Source: Actinomycetospora cinnamomea (GTDB lineage Bacteria > Actinomycetota > Actinomycetes > Mycobacteriales > Pseudonocardiaceae). Taken from it: a stretch of 64,000 bases of DNA. The translations under genes were made by a program, and so were the position numbers. The stretch covers positions 930,001-994,000 of the forward strand of contig NZ_QEKW01000001.1 of NCBI RefSeq assembly GCF_003096675.1. The letters run 5' to 3'. Of this stretch, positions 51,662 through 64,000 are shown one piece after another (positions within the stretch are counted from its first letter, which is position 1; the number at the start of each line of letters is the position of its first letter). Below the pieces are notes generated by a model that saw only the letters and a program-made list of their open reading frames with translations, did no database searches and was not told the origin of the DNA.

Positions 51662-51758
51662 GGTTCCGACCACCGGGACTGGTCCGCGCGCCTCCTCTCG
51701 GCCACCCTCTCGGGGTCGGCGTCTGACGGCGCCGGGGGACCCCGTCGGCGGAGGAAGC

Positions 51759-54437
<2,679 letters not shown>

Positions 54438-54505
54438 CCGCCGGCCGGACGTGCTCGCCGCAGCCGCTCGCGGTACCGGCGGTACCTGATAGATAGGCTC
54501 GGGTG

Positions 54506-56056
54506 ATGGCCTCCCCGGACCGCGGCACGGTGCACCGCGACCTCCGGTTGAGCACCAAGGCGCTGGTCGGCGCGCAGGTCATGGCGTCGAACCTGGTGGG
54601 CGCGAGCACCGTGCTCTTCCTCGCCGGCTACGTCCTGCCGACCCAGTCGCTGGTGTCCGACCTCGACGAGGCCCTCGAGTGGAACCTGGCGGCGTTCACC
54701 TACTACGTCGCGATCGCGGTCGTCGTCGGGCTCGTGTGGGGCTGGGCCTGGGTGCGGGTGCCGTCGCCCCCGACGGCGGATGCTCGCGAGGAGGCGTGGC
54801 AGCGACACCGGCGGTCCGCGCGTCACGCGGTGCTCTCCATGCCGCTCCGCATCAGCGTCATCCAGGCCGTGCCCTGGCTCGTCGCCGTCGCGCTCTTCGC
54901 CTCGATCAACGCCATGTTCTCCTTCACCGTCGCCCTCACGGTGGGCTGCGTGGTCGCCCTGGGCGGGATCGCGACCGTCGCCGTCGGCTACCGCCTCAGC
55001 GAGCTCGCCCTGCGCCGCGAGGTCGCGCGAGTCCTGTCCGAGGACCCGCCGACCCGTATGGGGCTGCTGCCCGGGATCGCCGCCCGCTCGCTGGGCGCCT
55101 GGGTGCTCGGCACCGCGGTGCCGCTGCTCGGCGTCGCGCTGGCCGGGGTGGCGGCGCTGCTGTGGGACGACTACTACACGGTGACCCAGCTGGGGTGGGT
55201 CGTGCTCGTGCTCGCCGTCGTCGCCCTCGGCGTCGGTCTCCTGCTCACCGCGCTGACCTCGACCTCGCTGGCCGCCCCGGTCATGTCGGTGCGGCGGGCG
55301 CTGCGGCGCGTGCAGGACGGCGATCTCGACGTGACGCTCGAGGTCACGGACCCCACCGAGCTCGGCGTGCTCCAGGCCGGGTTCAACGAGATGGCCGCCG
55401 GACTGCGCGAGCGCGACCAGATCCGCGAGCTGTTCGGGCGCCACGTCGGCCAGGAGGTCGCGCGGGCCGCGATGGACGGCGACCTCGAGCTGGGCGGCGA
55501 GGTGCGCGAGGTCGCCGTGCTGTTCGTCGACCTCGTCGGTTCCACCGAGATGGCGTTCGACCGCCCGCCCCAGGAGGTCGTGGCCGTGCTCAACGCGTTC
55601 TTCGCCGAGGTGGTCGACGTCGTCGAGAGCCACCGCGGCTGGATCGACAAGTTCGAGGGCGACGCCGTGCTGGCGGTGTTCGGCGCACCCCACGACATGG
55701 TCGACGCGGCCGGGGCCGCGCTCTCCGCCGCCCGCGCTCTCGCCGACCGGCTCGATGCGCCCGAGTCCCCCGCCAGGGCGGGCATCGGCGTCTCGGCCGG
55801 CCCGACGGTCGCGGGCAACATCGGCGACGCCCGCCGCTACGAGTACACGGTGATCGGCGACCCGGTGAACGAGGCCGCGCGCCTCTGCGACGTGGCGAAG
55901 GGCCTCGACGGGCGCGTCGCGGCCTCCGGGGCCGCGATCGACCGCGCCGACGACGGGGAGGCCGCCCGGTGGACCGAGGTCGACGTCGTGCGCCTGCGCG
56001 GGCGGCAGCGCGCCACCCACGTCCACGCGCCGCGGGAGCGCGCCGGCACGGGCTGA
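54506..56056 (+). CDS. Membrane-bound class III adenylate cyclase with HAMP domain
   Basis: 516 residues, of the mycobacterial Rv1319c/Rv3645 type: six membrane segments in the first 255 residues, then HAMP (about 255-310, TSLAAPVMSVRRALRRVQDG), then the cyclase domain (about 330-500). Catalytic parts: VLFVDLVGSTEMAF (metal Asp), DKFEGDAVLAVFGAP (Lys and metal Asp) and YTVIGDPVNEAARLC (adenine-selecting Asp, and Asn/Arg of the transition state). All key residues are present, so it should make cAMP. A GTG at 54503 directly precedes the ATG. The upstream GATAGG lies only about 15 nt away, so a leaderless start is possible. Confidence 0.9.
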   Translation: MASPDRGTVHRDLRLSTKALVGAQVMASNLVGASTVLFLAGYVLPTQSLVSDLDEALEWNLAAFTYYVAIAVVVGLVWGWAWVRVPSPPTADAREEAWQRHRRSARHAVLSMPLRISVIQAVPWLVAVALFASINAMFSFTVALTVGCVVALGGIATVAVGYRLSELALRREVARVLSEDPPTRMGLLPGIAARSLGAWVLGTAVPLLGVALAGVAALLWDDYYTVTQLGWVVLVLAVVALGVGLLLTALTSTSLAAPVMSVRRALRRVQDGDLDVTLEVTDPTELGVLQAGFNEMAAGLRERDQIRELFGRHVGQEVARAAMDGDLELGGEVREVAVLFVDLVGSTEMAFDRPPQEVVAVLNAFFAEVVDVVESHRGWIDKFEGDAVLAVFGAPHDMVDAAGAALSAARALADRLDAPESPARAGIGVSAGPTVAGNIGDARRYEYTVIGDPVNEAARLCDVAKGLDGRVAASGAAIDRADDGEAARWTEVDVVRLRGRQRATHVHAPRERAGTG

Positions 56057-56105
56057 TCGGACAGCGGGTGCGGAGGCCGTCGGGGCGACGTGCTTCGCTG
56101 ACGGT

Positions 56106-57350
56106 GTGGTGCACGCGAGCGACCCGGACGGAGACGCGGGCTCGGACACGCGCCGCCGCCCCTCCCCCGCCCTCGCCGCCGGGGTCGTCCTGGTCCTGCT
56201 CGCCGCGGCGGCGGCGTTCGTCCTGCTCGCCGCGCTGACCGCGCTGATCCCGGGGTCGGCGCTGCTCGGCGCGACGATGTCGCCGGTGGTCGTCACGGTG
56301 TGGGGCCCGCTGCTGGTGGTCCTCGGGCTCGTCACGACCGTCGTGACGTGGCTGCTGCGCCGCGCGCACCGGCGCCTCGCCACCGCCGTCACCGCCACCG
56401 CCGCGCTCGGGACGCTGGCGCTGGCGGGCGCGGTCGCTGCGGTGGTCGCGGCGACGCTGGGTGCCGGCGGCAGCGTCGACCCGCTGCGCGCGATCGCGCT
56501 GACCGGCGGGGGCGGCAGTGCCCGTGACGGGGCCCCCGACGCACACCCGGTCTACCTGACCACGCCCGGGGGCCAGGAGCTGCACCTCGCGGTGACGCGG
56601 CCGCGCGGCGCCGCCGCCGATCGGCCGGCGCCGGTGTTCGTCTGGGTGCACGGCGGCGGGTGGGCCACCGGTTCGGAGCTCGACCGCGCCGCCGACCTGC
56701 GCCGGCTCGCGGAGGCGGGCTGGCTCGTGGTGTCGGTGGAGTACACGCTGTCCGCGCCCGGACGCCCGACGTGGGACGTCGCCGGACCGCAGGTCGCGTG
56801 CGCGCTCGCCCGCGTCGCCGAGCGCGCGGGCGGGTACGGCGGCGATCCGGGGCGGATCGTGCTCGCCGGCGACTCCGCCGGCGGCCAGCTCGCGACGTCC
56901 GTGGGCTACCGCGCCGCGTCCGGCTCCCAGGGCTCGGCGTGCACGACGCCGGTGCCCGTCCCGGTCCCCCGCGCGATCGCCACGCTGTATCCGGCGGTGG
57001 ACCTGGCCGACACCCACCGCCGCGGCGAGGGCGCCCAGGCGTTCGCGGTCGGCTACACCGGCGGCACGCCCGACCAGGTGCCCGAGCGCTATCGGGCCGT
57101 CTCCGGCATCGACGTGATCACCCCCGCCGCGCCGCCGACGCTCGCCCTCGTCCCCACGCGCGACCAGCTCGTCCCGCCCGCCGGCGCGGAGCGGTTCGTC
57201 GACGCCGCGCGGGTAGCGGGCGTCGCGGTCGAGCGCGTCGACGTCCCGTTCGCCGACCACGCCTTCGACCTCGGGCCTGCGGGCTCGCTGGGTCACCAGA
57301 CGGCGTGGTCGGTGCTGGAGCGCTGGGCGGGCGAGCAGGTGAGCGGGTAG
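56106..57350 (+). CDS. Membrane-anchored HSL-type esterase
   Basis: 414 residues. Three to four hydrophobic segments in the first 125 residues ([59 protein letters not shown]) precede an alpha/beta hydrolase with oxyanion motif HGGGWATG near 183, nucleophile GDSAGGQLA near 259, Asp in [11 protein letters not shown] and His in FADHAFDLG. The hydrolase domain is probably extracellular. GTG 56106. Followed after 9 bp by the next gene, same strand. Confidence 0.85.
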   Translation: MVHASDPDGDAGSDTRRRPSPALAAGVVLVLLAAAAAFVLLAALTALIPGSALLGATMSPVVVTVWGPLLVVLGLVTTVVTWLLRRAHRRLATAVTATAALGTLALAGAVAAVVAATLGAGGSVDPLRAIALTGGGGSARDGAPDAHPVYLTTPGGQELHLAVTRPRGAAADRPAPVFVWVHGGGWATGSELDRAADLRRLAEAGWLVVSVEYTLSAPGRPTWDVAGPQVACALARVAERAGGYGGDPGRIVLAGDSAGGQLATSVGYRAASGSQGSACTTPVPVPVPRAIATLYPAVDLADTHRRGEGAQAFAVGYTGGTPDQVPERYRAVSGIDVITPAAPPTLALVPTRDQLVPPAGAERFVDAARVAGVAVERVDVPFADHAFDLGPAGSLGHQTAWSVLERWAGEQVSG

Positions 57351-57359
57351 CCCGCCGTC

Positions 57360-57992
57360 GTGCAGACGGATCGGTTCGACGGGTGGATCGCCGGCGTGGG
57401 GACGGCGGCGGGGCTGCGGGTGGTCATCGGGCACTGGCCCCGCTCGCCCTTCGGCGCGTTCACCGACGTCATGGTCGAGCGCCCCGACGGCCACCGGATC
57501 CTGCTGGCGCCCGACGAGCGCGTCGCGGACTTCGTCTCCTCGACCTACACGTTCGACGAGACGCGCCTGGGACCGGTGACGCACTCCGGTTCCGGCGCGG
57601 AGCACCACGTCACCACCGTCGAGCTCGACCTGATCCTGCGCGTCGGCGGTCGGCCCGCGCTGGGGTGGCTGCTGCGCGCCGTCCCCGCCCGGCTGGCCAC
57701 GGCGCCGGCCTGGATCGCCACCGTCGACGCGATCGCCCGTCGGGTGCTGCCCGGCGTGCGCACGACGGGCAGTGCCGGTGGCGGGCGCCGCGAGTACTAC
57801 GGCGCCCGCGACCTGCACCGCGTCGAGCACGCGGTGACGCGATGGGAGGGCGAGGACCAGGGCGCGCTCGCGCCCGTCGACCCGCCGGTGCGCTTCGGCT
57901 TCGGGTCCACGCCGCGGGTGCCGTCGCTCGTGCGCATCACGACGCTGGTCAGGAGTACCGATCGGTCGTCGCGGTTAGCCTCGGATCCATGA
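57360..57992 (+). CDS. Hypothetical protein (210 aa)
   Basis: Starts [20 protein letters not shown]; other features are [20 protein letters not shown] and [15 protein letters not shown]. Soluble beta-rich protein conserved, in my memory, among actinobacteria, without an assigned function. GTG 57360. Its TGA overlaps the selO ATG by 4 bp, so it is coupled with selO; the last 15 residues are Ser/Arg-rich. Confidence 0.68.
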   Translation: MQTDRFDGWIAGVGTAAGLRVVIGHWPRSPFGAFTDVMVERPDGHRILLAPDERVADFVSSTYTFDETRLGPVTHSGSGAEHHVTTVELDLILRVGGRPALGWLLRAVPARLATAPAWIATVDAIARRVLPGVRTTGSAGGGRREYYGARDLHRVEHAVTRWEGEDQGALAPVDPPVRFGFGSTPRVPSLVRITTLVRSTDRSSRLASDP

Positions 57993-59473
57993 CCGTCACG
58001 GACGCCCGGCCCCTCGCCCTGGACGACTGGTTCGTCCGCGACCTCGGCGGGCTCTACCGGCCGTGGCAGGCGGCGCCGTCCCCCGCACCCGAGCTCGTCG
58101 CCCTCAACGACGGCCTCGCCGCGGAGCTCGGCCTCGACGCGAGCGCCCTGCGCAGCCCGGAGGGCGTCGCGGTGCTCGCCGGCGCGGCCGTCCCGGCCGG
58201 GGCGACACCCGTGGCGATGGCCTACGCCGGCCACCAGTTCGGCAACTACTCCCCACGCCTCGGCGACGGGCGCGCGCTGCTGCTCGGCGAGATCACCGAC
58301 AACGCCGGGCGGCACCGCGACCTGCACCTCAAGGGCTCCGGGCGCACCCCGTTCGCGCGCGGCGGCGACGGCAAGGCGCCGCTCGCGCCCATGCTGCGCG
58401 AGTACGTCATCGGCGAGGCGATGCACGCGTTGGGCATCCCGACCACCCGCGCGCTGTCGGTCGTCACCACCGGCGAGGAGGTGATCCGCGAGACGGTGCA
58501 GCCCGGCGCGGTGCTCGCCCGCGTCGCGTCGAGCCACCTGCGCGTCGGCACGTTCCAGTACGCGGCCGCCACTCAGGACGCCGACCTCCTGCGCCGGCTC
58601 ACCGACCACGCGATCACCCGCCACCACCCCGAGGCCGCGCAGGCCGAGCGCCCGGCGCTCGCGCTGCTCGAGGCGGTCGTCGAGGTGCAGGCCTCGCTGG
58701 TGGCGCAGTGGATGGCGGTCGGGTTCGTCCACGGCGTGATGAACACCGACAACATGACGATCTCCGGCGAGACCATCGACTACGGACCCTGCGCGTTCCT
58801 CGACGCCTTCGACCTCGCGACCGTGTTCAGCTCCATCGACCAGGGCGGGCGCTACGCGTACGGCAACCAGCCGCGGGTCGCCGCGTGGAACCTCGCACGC
58901 TTCGCCGAGTCGCTGCTGTCGCTGATCGGCAGTGAGATCGGTGGGGACGCCGAGCGCGCGGTCGAGCTCGCGAGCGAGGTCGTGTCGTCGTTCGGCGAGC
59001 GCTACACGCGGCACTGGTCCGCCGCGCTGCACGCCAAGCTCGGGCTGACGGGCGAGCACCCGCAGCTCGTGCAGGACCTGCTCGAGCTGATGGCGGGCCA
59101 GCACCCCGACCACACGCGCTTCTTCCGGGCGCTGTCCGCGGCGGCGCGCGGGGACGCGGGGCCGGTGCGCGACCTGGTGATCGACCGCGAGGCCGTCGAC
59201 GCGTGGGTCGAGCGGTGGCGCGCGGCGCTGGCCGAGCAGGACCGGCCGGTCGAGGAGTCCGCCGCGGCGATGGACCGGGTCAACCCCGTGTACGTCCCGC
59301 GCAACCACCTGGTCGAGGCGGCGCTGGCCGCCGCGGTCGCGGGCGACCTCGACCCGTTCCGCAGGCTGGTCGACGTGCTCGCCGCGCCGTTCGAGGAGCG
59401 ACCGGGTCTGGAGGAGTACGCCCGCGCCGATCCCGCGGCCACCACCCCCTACGTCACCTACTGCGGGACCTGA
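57989..59473 (+). CDS. selO: SelO protein adenylyltransferase (pseudokinase fold)
   Basis: 494 residues. SelO/YdiU marks are complete: [37 protein letters not shown] (nucleotide Lys/Arg), [20 protein letters not shown] then DYGP (metal Asn/Asp), and the C-terminal TYCGT. SelO transfers AMP to Ser/Thr/Tyr of target proteins and helps in oxidative-stress response; the terminal Cys is non-selenocysteine here, as in bacteria. ATG 57989. Convergent 16-bp overlap with the monooxygenase gene. Confidence 0.94.
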   Translation: MTVTDARPLALDDWFVRDLGGLYRPWQAAPSPAPELVALNDGLAAELGLDASALRSPEGVAVLAGAAVPAGATPVAMAYAGHQFGNYSPRLGDGRALLLGEITDNAGRHRDLHLKGSGRTPFARGGDGKAPLAPMLREYVIGEAMHALGIPTTRALSVVTTGEEVIRETVQPGAVLARVASSHLRVGTFQYAAATQDADLLRRLTDHAITRHHPEAAQAERPALALLEAVVEVQASLVAQWMAVGFVHGVMNTDNMTISGETIDYGPCAFLDAFDLATVFSSIDQGGRYAYGNQPRVAAWNLARFAESLLSLIGSEIGGDAERAVELASEVVSSFGERYTRHWSAALHAKLGLTGEHPQLVQDLLELMAGQHPDHTRFFRALSAAARGDAGPVRDLVIDREAVDAWVERWRAALAEQDRPVEESAAAMDRVNPVYVPRNHLVEAALAAAVAGDLDPFRRLVDVLAAPFEERPGLEEYARADPAATTPYVTYCGT

Positions 59474-61083
59474 GCCGGCGCGCCCGTGATCGTGGCCAGG
59501 TGCGCGGCGAGCGCCGGCTCGGAGAGCGGACGGGCCGTCCACCCGACGTAGCCGTCGGGCCGGACGAGCACCGCGTCGCCGCCGCGCATGCCGTAGGCGG
59601 CCGCGAGGTCGCCCGCGCCGTCGACGAGGCACGGCTCGTCGGCCTCCGCGAACGCGGCGGCGAGCGCCGGCGCCACCACGGCGTGCACGCGCAGCGGCAA
59701 CCCGGACGACGTCGCGAGTGCGCGCACCGCACCGATCTCGGTCAGCTGGGCGGCGTCGTCGACGTAGCAGAGCAGGGCGAACTCGGTGGCGGCGAGCACG
59801 GCGTGCAGCCGCAGCGGGTCGGTGGCGGCCTCGCGACGCAGGCCGCGGGCGTCGGGCGCGCGGTCACCGGGGCGCACCGCGAGGGCCTCGCCGTCCGCAC
59901 CGACGATCGGGCTGTCCGGGTAGCCCACCAGCAGCTGCGCCTCGCGCCGCAGCATCGTCGCCGGGTCGTCGGCGTCGAACCCCTCACGGGCGTGGCGCAC
60001 GGTGCGCCCGACGACCTCCTCGCCGATCGGGTGGCGCTCGGCGTGGTAGCTCTCGAGCAGCGCGGGCGCGGCGTGCCCGTCGACGACCAGTGCCAGCTTC
60101 CAGGCGAGGTTGAGCGCGTCCTGGATGCCGGTGTTCATGCCCTGGCCGCCGGTGGGCGGGTGGATGTGCGCCGCGTCGCCGGCGATGAACACCCGCCCGA
60201 CGCCGTAGCGGTCGGCGAGGCGGTGGCTGATGCGGAACACCGACGACCAGCGCAGGTCGGACACCGTCGTCGGTTCGGGAGCCAGGCGGTCGACCACGGC
60301 CTGGAGGTCGGCGAGCTCGGGAGCGCGGCCGGACTCGAGCCCGTGGGCGATCCCGTCACCGGCCCCGTCGACGGGCCGGGTGTGCAGCTCCGGCGGGGCG
60401 AGCATCGAGATGCGGTAGCGGCCGTGCTCCGGCAGCGGGACGGCGACGAGGACGTCGTCGGGGGCGCCGGGCACCGCGCGGGTGATGCGCACGCCGTACC
60501 CGGCGGGCAGGGACCAGCCGAGCACGACGTCGCCGAGCATGTACTCCTCGGCGAAGGCGTCGCCCTCGAAGCCGATCCCCAGGCCCTTGCGCACCACGCT
60601 GTGGGCGCCGTCGGCCCCGACGAGGTAGGCGGTCCGCACGGTCCGGTCGCCCGCGGGCGAGCGCAGCTGCAGCGTCACCCCGTCGGCGTCCTGCGCGAAG
60701 CTCACCAGCGTCGTCCCGCGCTCGACCGCCCCGCCGTGGCGGTGCAGCTCCTCGGCGAGCAGGCGTTCGGTCGTGTACTGCGGCAGCGTCGTGAAGCCGT
60801 AGGGCACGTCCGGGGGCAGGGCGAGCTCCAGGCGCGCCGCCTGCGCGCCGTCGCGGTACACGATCTGGCCCCGCATCGTGCGCACCTCGTCGAGCGCGGC
60901 GGTGAGCATCCCGGTGCGCTCCCAGTGCTCCAGCGTGCGCGGCTGGAGCCCGACGGCCTTGGCGTAGTGGCGCGGCTCGTCGAGCTGGTCGATCACGAGC
61001 GGGCGGATGCCCCGGCGGGCCAGCTCGGTGGCGGCCGTGAGGCCGACCGGGCCGGCCCCCACGACGACGACGTCCAGGTCCAC
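59458..61083 (-). CDS. FAD-dependent aromatic monooxygenase (PheA/TfdB/MhpA type)
   Basis: 541 residues from GTG 61083, behind GAGAGGAG. FAD motifs complete: [17 protein letters not shown] near residue 9, [16 protein letters not shown] (DG motif), and [19 protein letters not shown] (GD motif). The thioredoxin-like C-terminal third ends GAPAQVPQ. Such group A enzymes hydroxylate phenolic or polyketide rings with NAD(P)H. A rifamycin monooxygenase is conceivable given HelR in the same window, but the sequence does not look like Rox and no RAE-like palindrome precedes it. The MarR gene lies 115 bp upstream on the same strand. Confidence 0.87.
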   Translation of the reverse strand: MDLDVVVVGAGPVGLTAATELARRGIRPLVIDQLDEPRHYAKAVGLQPRTLEHWERTGMLTAALDEVRTMRGQIVYRDGAQAARLELALPPDVPYGFTTLPQYTTERLLAEELHRHGGAVERGTTLVSFAQDADGVTLQLRSPAGDRTVRTAYLVGADGAHSVVRKGLGIGFEGDAFAEEYMLGDVVLGWSLPAGYGVRITRAVPGAPDDVLVAVPLPEHGRYRISMLAPPELHTRPVDGAGDGIAHGLESGRAPELADLQAVVDRLAPEPTTVSDLRWSSVFRISHRLADRYGVGRVFIAGDAAHIHPPTGGQGMNTGIQDALNLAWKLALVVDGHAAPALLESYHAERHPIGEEVVGRTVRHAREGFDADDPATMLRREAQLLVGYPDSPIVGADGEALAVRPGDRAPDARGLRREAATDPLRLHAVLAATEFALLCYVDDAAQLTEIGAVRALATSSGLPLRVHAVVAPALAAAFAEADEPCLVDGAGDLAAAYGMRGGDAVLVRPDGYVGWTARPLSEPALAAHLATITGAPAQVPQ

Positions 61084-61198
61084 GGCCGACTCCTCTCCGT
61101 CACCGTCGGAGCGGTCCTGACGGCGGTTGGTCACCTGTCCGGCCCAGGATCGAGATCCTTCCAGCCACCACGAGTAGAGCGCACCCATCTTCGCGCCG

Positions 61199-61660
61199 TC
61201 AACGGCCGGCGATGCGGGCCCGCACCTCGTCGGTGACCCCGATGAGGGCGTCGACCTGCTCGGAGGTCAGCCCGTCGAACACGAGCTCGCGGACCGCGGC
61301 GACGTGTGCCGGGGCCGCCGCCTCCTGCGCGCGCCGACCCGCCGCGGTGAGGACGACGAACGCGCCGCGCGCGTCGTCGGGACAGTCCTCGCGGGCCACC
61401 AGGCCGCGGCGCTCCATCCGCGCCAGGTGGTGGGACAGCCGGCTCTTCTCCCACTGCAGGAGCGCGGCCAGCTCCCCGGCGCGGACGGGCTCGCCCCCGC
61501 GGTCGGTGAGGGCCACGAGGACGTCGAAGTCGGCGAGCGAGAGCCCGGCGTCGGCCTGCAACCGCCGGTGCAGCGTCGCCTGCAGCTGGGCCTGCATCGC
61601 GAGGTAGCCGCGCCACGCGCGCTGCTCGCGGGCGTCGAGCCAGCGGGGCTCTTCCTCCAT
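61199..61660 (-). CDS. MarR-family transcriptional regulator
   Basis: 153 residues. Winged helix at about 35-105: LSLADFDVLVALTDRGGEPV, LAALLQWEKSRLSHHLARME, RRGLVAREDCPDDARGAFV. The dimer helices flank it. The single Cys in EDCPDDARG lies in the wing, a common spot for redox control. The regulator is divergent from the luciferase-like operon and upstream of the monooxygenase gene, and the shared promoter has palindromes of the right size for MarR dimers. ATG 61660. Confidence 0.87.
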   Translation of the reverse strand: MEEEPRWLDAREQRAWRGYLAMQAQLQATLHRRLQADAGLSLADFDVLVALTDRGGEPVRAGELAALLQWEKSRLSHHLARMERRGLVAREDCPDDARGAFVVLTAAGRRAQEAAAPAHVAAVRELVFDGLTSEQVDALIGVTDEVRARIAGR

Positions 61661-61681
61661 GCGTCGAGGCTACCGGAATAG

Positions 61682-61729
61682 TTGACGCGTCACCCAACGT
61701 TCGGCACGATGCACGTTGAAGGTTCAACG
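61682..61729 (+). promoter_or_regulatory. Promoter with two palindromes in the MarR / luciferase-like intergenic region
   Basis: A TTGACG (61682-61687) and CACGAT (61705-61710) pair with a 17-bp spacer is a plausible promoter for the plus-strand operon. TGACGCGTCA (61683-61692) is a perfect 10-bp palindrome over the -35. CGTTGAA-GG-TTCAACG (61714-61729) has exact 7-bp arms and lies 16 nt before the start codon. Either suits a MarR dimer. Confidence 0.55.
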
Positions 61730-61745
61730 AGATGGAGTGAGGGTC

Positions 61746-62840
61746 ATGCAGTTCGGTGTCTTCTCGGTCAGCGACATCACGCCCGACCCCACGACGGGCC
61801 GCACGCCCACCGAGGCCGAGCGCCTCCAGGCCGTGCTGCGCATCGCGGAGAAGACGGAGGAGGTCGGCCTCGACGTCTTCGCGCTCGGCGAGCACCACAA
61901 CCCGCCGTTCTTCTCGTCCTCGCCGACCACGACGCTGGCGTACATCGCGGCCCGTACCCGGCGCCTGCAGCTCTCGACGGCGACGACGCTGATCACCACG
62001 AACGACCCGGTGAAGATCGCCGAGGACTACGCGATGCTGCAGCACCTCGCGGGCGGCCGCGTCGACCTCACCCTGGGCCGCGGCAACACCGGACCGGTCT
62101 ACCCCTGGTTCGGCCAGGACATCCGCCAGGGCCTCCCGCTGGCGGTCGAGAACTACGCGCTGCTGCGGCGCCTGTGGGACTCCGACGTCGTCGACTGGGA
62201 GGGACGCTTCCGCACGCCGCTGCAGGGCTTCACGTCCACGCCGCGCCCGCTGCACGGAGTCGCACCGTTCGTGTGGCACGGCTCGATCCGCAGCCCCGAG
62301 ATCGCCGAGCAGGCCGCGTACTACGGCGACGGCTTCTTCCACAACCACATCTTCTGGCCGGCCGACCACACCCGGCGGATGGTCGACTTCTACCGCCGCC
62401 GCTTCGAGCACCACGGGCACGGCAACGCCGACCAGGCGATCGTCGGTCTGGGCGGCCAGGTGTTCATGCGGAAGAACTCGCAGGACGCGGTGCGGGAGTT
62501 CCGCCCGTACTTCGATGAGGCGCCGGTGTACGGCCACGGGCCGTCGCTGGAGGACTTCGCCCGCGAGACGCCGCTGACGGTCGGCAGCCCGCAGCAGGTC
62601 ATCGATCGGACGCTGGGCTTCCGCGACTACGTCGGCGACTACCAGCGTCAGCTGTTCCTCATCGACCACGCGGGCCTGCCGCTGAAGACGGTGCTCGAGC
62701 AGCTCGACCTGCTCGGCGAGGAGGTCGTGCCGGTGCTGCGTCGCGAGTTCGCGGCCCTCAAGCCCGCGCACGTTCCCGACGCCCCGACCCACGACACGCT
62801 CGTCGCGGCCCGCAACGCGCAGCAGGGGGTGGCGGCCTGA
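61746..62840 (+). CDS. LLM-class (luciferase-like) flavin monooxygenase, CE1758 type
   Basis: 364 residues. Bacterial luciferase fold: MQFGVFSVSDITPDPTTGRT, VFALGEHHNPPFFSSSP, VDLTLGRGNTGPVYPWFGQD. It uses FMNH2 supplied by the reductase downstream, whose ATG overlaps its TGA by one base. The pair plus a VOC protein is a known three-gene set; substrate unknown, possibly a quinone, sulfur compound or other xenobiotic. ATG 61746 with GAGG upstream. Confidence 0.88.
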   Translation: MQFGVFSVSDITPDPTTGRTPTEAERLQAVLRIAEKTEEVGLDVFALGEHHNPPFFSSSPTTTLAYIAARTRRLQLSTATTLITTNDPVKIAEDYAMLQHLAGGRVDLTLGRGNTGPVYPWFGQDIRQGLPLAVENYALLRRLWDSDVVDWEGRFRTPLQGFTSTPRPLHGVAPFVWHGSIRSPEIAEQAAYYGDGFFHNHIFWPADHTRRMVDFYRRRFEHHGHGNADQAIVGLGGQVFMRKNSQDAVREFRPYFDEAPVYGHGPSLEDFARETPLTVGSPQQVIDRTLGFRDYVGDYQRQLFLIDHAGLPLKTVLEQLDLLGEEVVPVLRREFAALKPAHVPDAPTHDTLVAARNAQQGVAA

Positions 62841-63451
62841 TGACCACCCGCACCCTCGCGGTGGTCAGCGCCGGGTTGTCGACGCCCTCGTCGACCCGGC
62901 TGCTGGCCGACCGACTCGCCGACGCGGCGGTCGCCGCACTGGCCGAGCGGGGTGCCGAGGTCCGGACCGAGACGATCGAGCTGCGCGAGCACGCCCGCGA
63001 CCTCGCCGACCACCTCGTCACCGGCTTCCCGAACGCGGGCCTGCGCCCGGTGCTCGACACCGTCGCCGGCGCCGCCGGGCTCATCGCCGTGACTCCGATC
63101 TTCTCGGCGTCCTACAGCGGCCTGTTCAAGACCTTCGTCGACGTCCTCGACCGCGACGCGCTGTACGGCACCCCGGTGCTGCTCGGCGCGACCGCGGGTA
63201 CGGCGCGCCACCAGCTCGCGCTGGACCACGCCATGCGCCCGCTGTTCGCGTACCTGCACGCCGCGGTCACGCCGACCGCGGTGTTCGCCGCGTCCGAGGA
63301 CTGGGGCGCCGGCGGCGCGAGCCACGAGCTGGGCGAGCGCATCATCCGGGCGGGCGGTGAGCTCGCCGGACTCGTCGCGGCCCGCCCGGCGAGCAGCACC
63401 GCCGACCCGTTCGCGGACGTCCCCGACTTCACGACCCTGCTGTCCCGCTGA
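62840..63451 (+). CDS. NADPH-dependent FMN reductase, CE1759 type
   Basis: 203 residues of flavodoxin fold: VVSAGLSTPSSTRLLADRLA at the phosphate-binding loop, TPIFSASYSGLFKTFVDVLD for flavin, and ALYGTPVLLGATAGTARHQ. It supplies FMNH2 to the luciferase-like oxygenase upstream, with which it shares the overlapping TGATG. Confidence 0.88.
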   Translation: MTTRTLAVVSAGLSTPSSTRLLADRLADAAVAALAERGAEVRTETIELREHARDLADHLVTGFPNAGLRPVLDTVAGAAGLIAVTPIFSASYSGLFKTFVDVLDRDALYGTPVLLGATAGTARHQLALDHAMRPLFAYLHAAVTPTAVFAASEDWGAGGASHELGERIIRAGGELAGLVAARPASSTADPFADVPDFTTLLSR

Positions 63452-63476
63452 TCGTGCTACCGGAGGAGGACCAGCC

Positions 63477-63983
63477 ATGAGCAACACCCCGGCCGTCGAC
63501 ACCACGGGCGTCGAGAACCGCCGCGCCGAGATCCGTGACCGCTACCTGCGTCCCGTGGACGAGCGGCCGGCGTCGACCGCGCGCGGCCTGCACCACACGG
63601 CGCTCGTCTCGAGCGACGTCGAGCGCACCGTGCACTTCTACCAGGACGTCCTCGGCTTCCCGCTCACCGAGCTGATCGACAACCGCGACTACCCCGGCTC
63701 GTCGCATTTCTTCCACGACATCGGCAACGGCAACCTGCTGGCGTTCTTCGACTTCCCGGGGCTCGACCTCGGGCCCTACGCCGAGGTCCTGGGCGGCCTG
63801 CACCACGTCGCCATCAGCGTCGACCCCGAACGCTGGCAGGAGCTGGTGGCACGCCTGGAATCGGCGGGCGTGGAGCACGAGGTGCACAGCGGTGTCTCGG
63901 TGTACTTCCGCGACCCCGACGGCGCGCGCATCGAGCTCATCGCCGACCCGCTCGGTGAGATGTACGGCCACCAGGTGCTGTAG
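63477..63983 (+). CDS. VOC-family dioxygenase/glyoxalase-like protein
   Basis: 168 residues. Typical extradiol/glyoxalase pattern with likely metal ligands His in GLHHTALVSSD, His in GGLHHVAISVD and Glu in RIELIADPLG; FYQDVLGFPLTEL is the family helix. ATG 63477 with GGAGGAGG. Third gene of the luciferase-like operon, 25 bp after the reductase; may act on the oxygenase product. Nothing further is seen in the last 17 bases of the window. Confidence 0.85.
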   Translation: MSNTPAVDTTGVENRRAEIRDRYLRPVDERPASTARGLHHTALVSSDVERTVHFYQDVLGFPLTELIDNRDYPGSSHFFHDIGNGNLLAFFDFPGLDLGPYAEVLGGLHHVAISVDPERWQELVARLESAGVEHEVHSGVSVYFRDPDGARIELIADPLGEMYGHQVL

Positions 63984-64000
63984 TCCTCGAACGCTCTCCC

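Noticed and set aside
59458-61083. Rifamycin monooxygenase (Rox) partner for HelR
   Set aside because: The N-terminal and loop motifs are of the general aromatic hydroxylase type and no RAE-like palindrome is present upstream; the MarR context fits better.

Overview
The window is a contiguous piece of a very GC-rich actinobacterial chromosome. Coding frames carry G or C at almost every third position, GTG starts are common, and 4-bp ATGA/GTGA gene overlaps are frequent. The gene set (HelR, multi-TM class III adenylate cyclase, BTAD/SARP-type regulator, ECF sigma factors with C-terminal extensions) fits the Pseudonocardiaceae, plausibly Pseudonocardia. That genus call is inference, because no rRNA or marker gene is present. 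I saw no tRNA, rRNA, CRISPR array, transposase or phage gene. The only mobile-type trace is a decayed toxin-antitoxin pair at the left edge.

Layout. 0-6 kb: toxin/antitoxin remnant, two ECF sigma factors (one paired with a DGPF/YCII protein), HtpX, a family 5 uracil-DNA glycosylase and a Rieske protein. 6-11.4 kb: HelR, an RNA-polymerase-associated helicase-like ATPase behind a 19-bp palindrome resembling the rifamycin-associated element, then lon coupled to an HxlR regulator. 11.4-16.4 kb: two related acyl-CoA dehydrogenases around an NsrR-like regulator, then a GAF-LytTR regulator. 16.4-21.2 kb: a coupled flavoprotein / MOSC / BisC-type molybdoenzyme operon; the last gene has 15-bp tandem repeats at both ends. 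21.2-34.2 kb: the main accessory module. One minus-strand run carries mgsABC, a cupin regulator, an MtnA-type isomerase and a class II aldolase. A GntR/FadR regulator and divergent gmaS-mgdABCD (soxBDAG-like) complete the set. This reads as a full N-methylglutamate pathway: methylamine + glutamate to gamma-glutamylmethylamide (GmaS), then N-methylglutamate (MgsABC), then glutamate + a formaldehyde-level C1 unit (MgdABCD). Matching palindromes in both promoters point to control by the GntR protein. 34-47 kb: regulators, small enzymes, membrane proteins and an orphan CoxL-like molybdoenzyme subunit behind a perfect 16-bp palindrome. 47-59.5 kb: KatG, orphan cytochrome oxidase subunit I, pyruvate phosphate dikinase, adenylate cyclase, a membrane-anchored esterase and SelO. 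59.5-64 kb: a MarR-controlled divergent cluster of FAD monooxygenase versus luciferase-like monooxygenase, FMN reductase and a VOC protein, with nested palindromes in the shared promoter.

Most interesting: the complete NMG locus in an actinobacterium, physically joined to an MtnA/class II aldolase pair; the HelR element; the repeat-flanked BisC gene; and the acyl-CoA dehydrogenase pair with diverged active-site motifs. All functions are read from sequence motifs without database searches.
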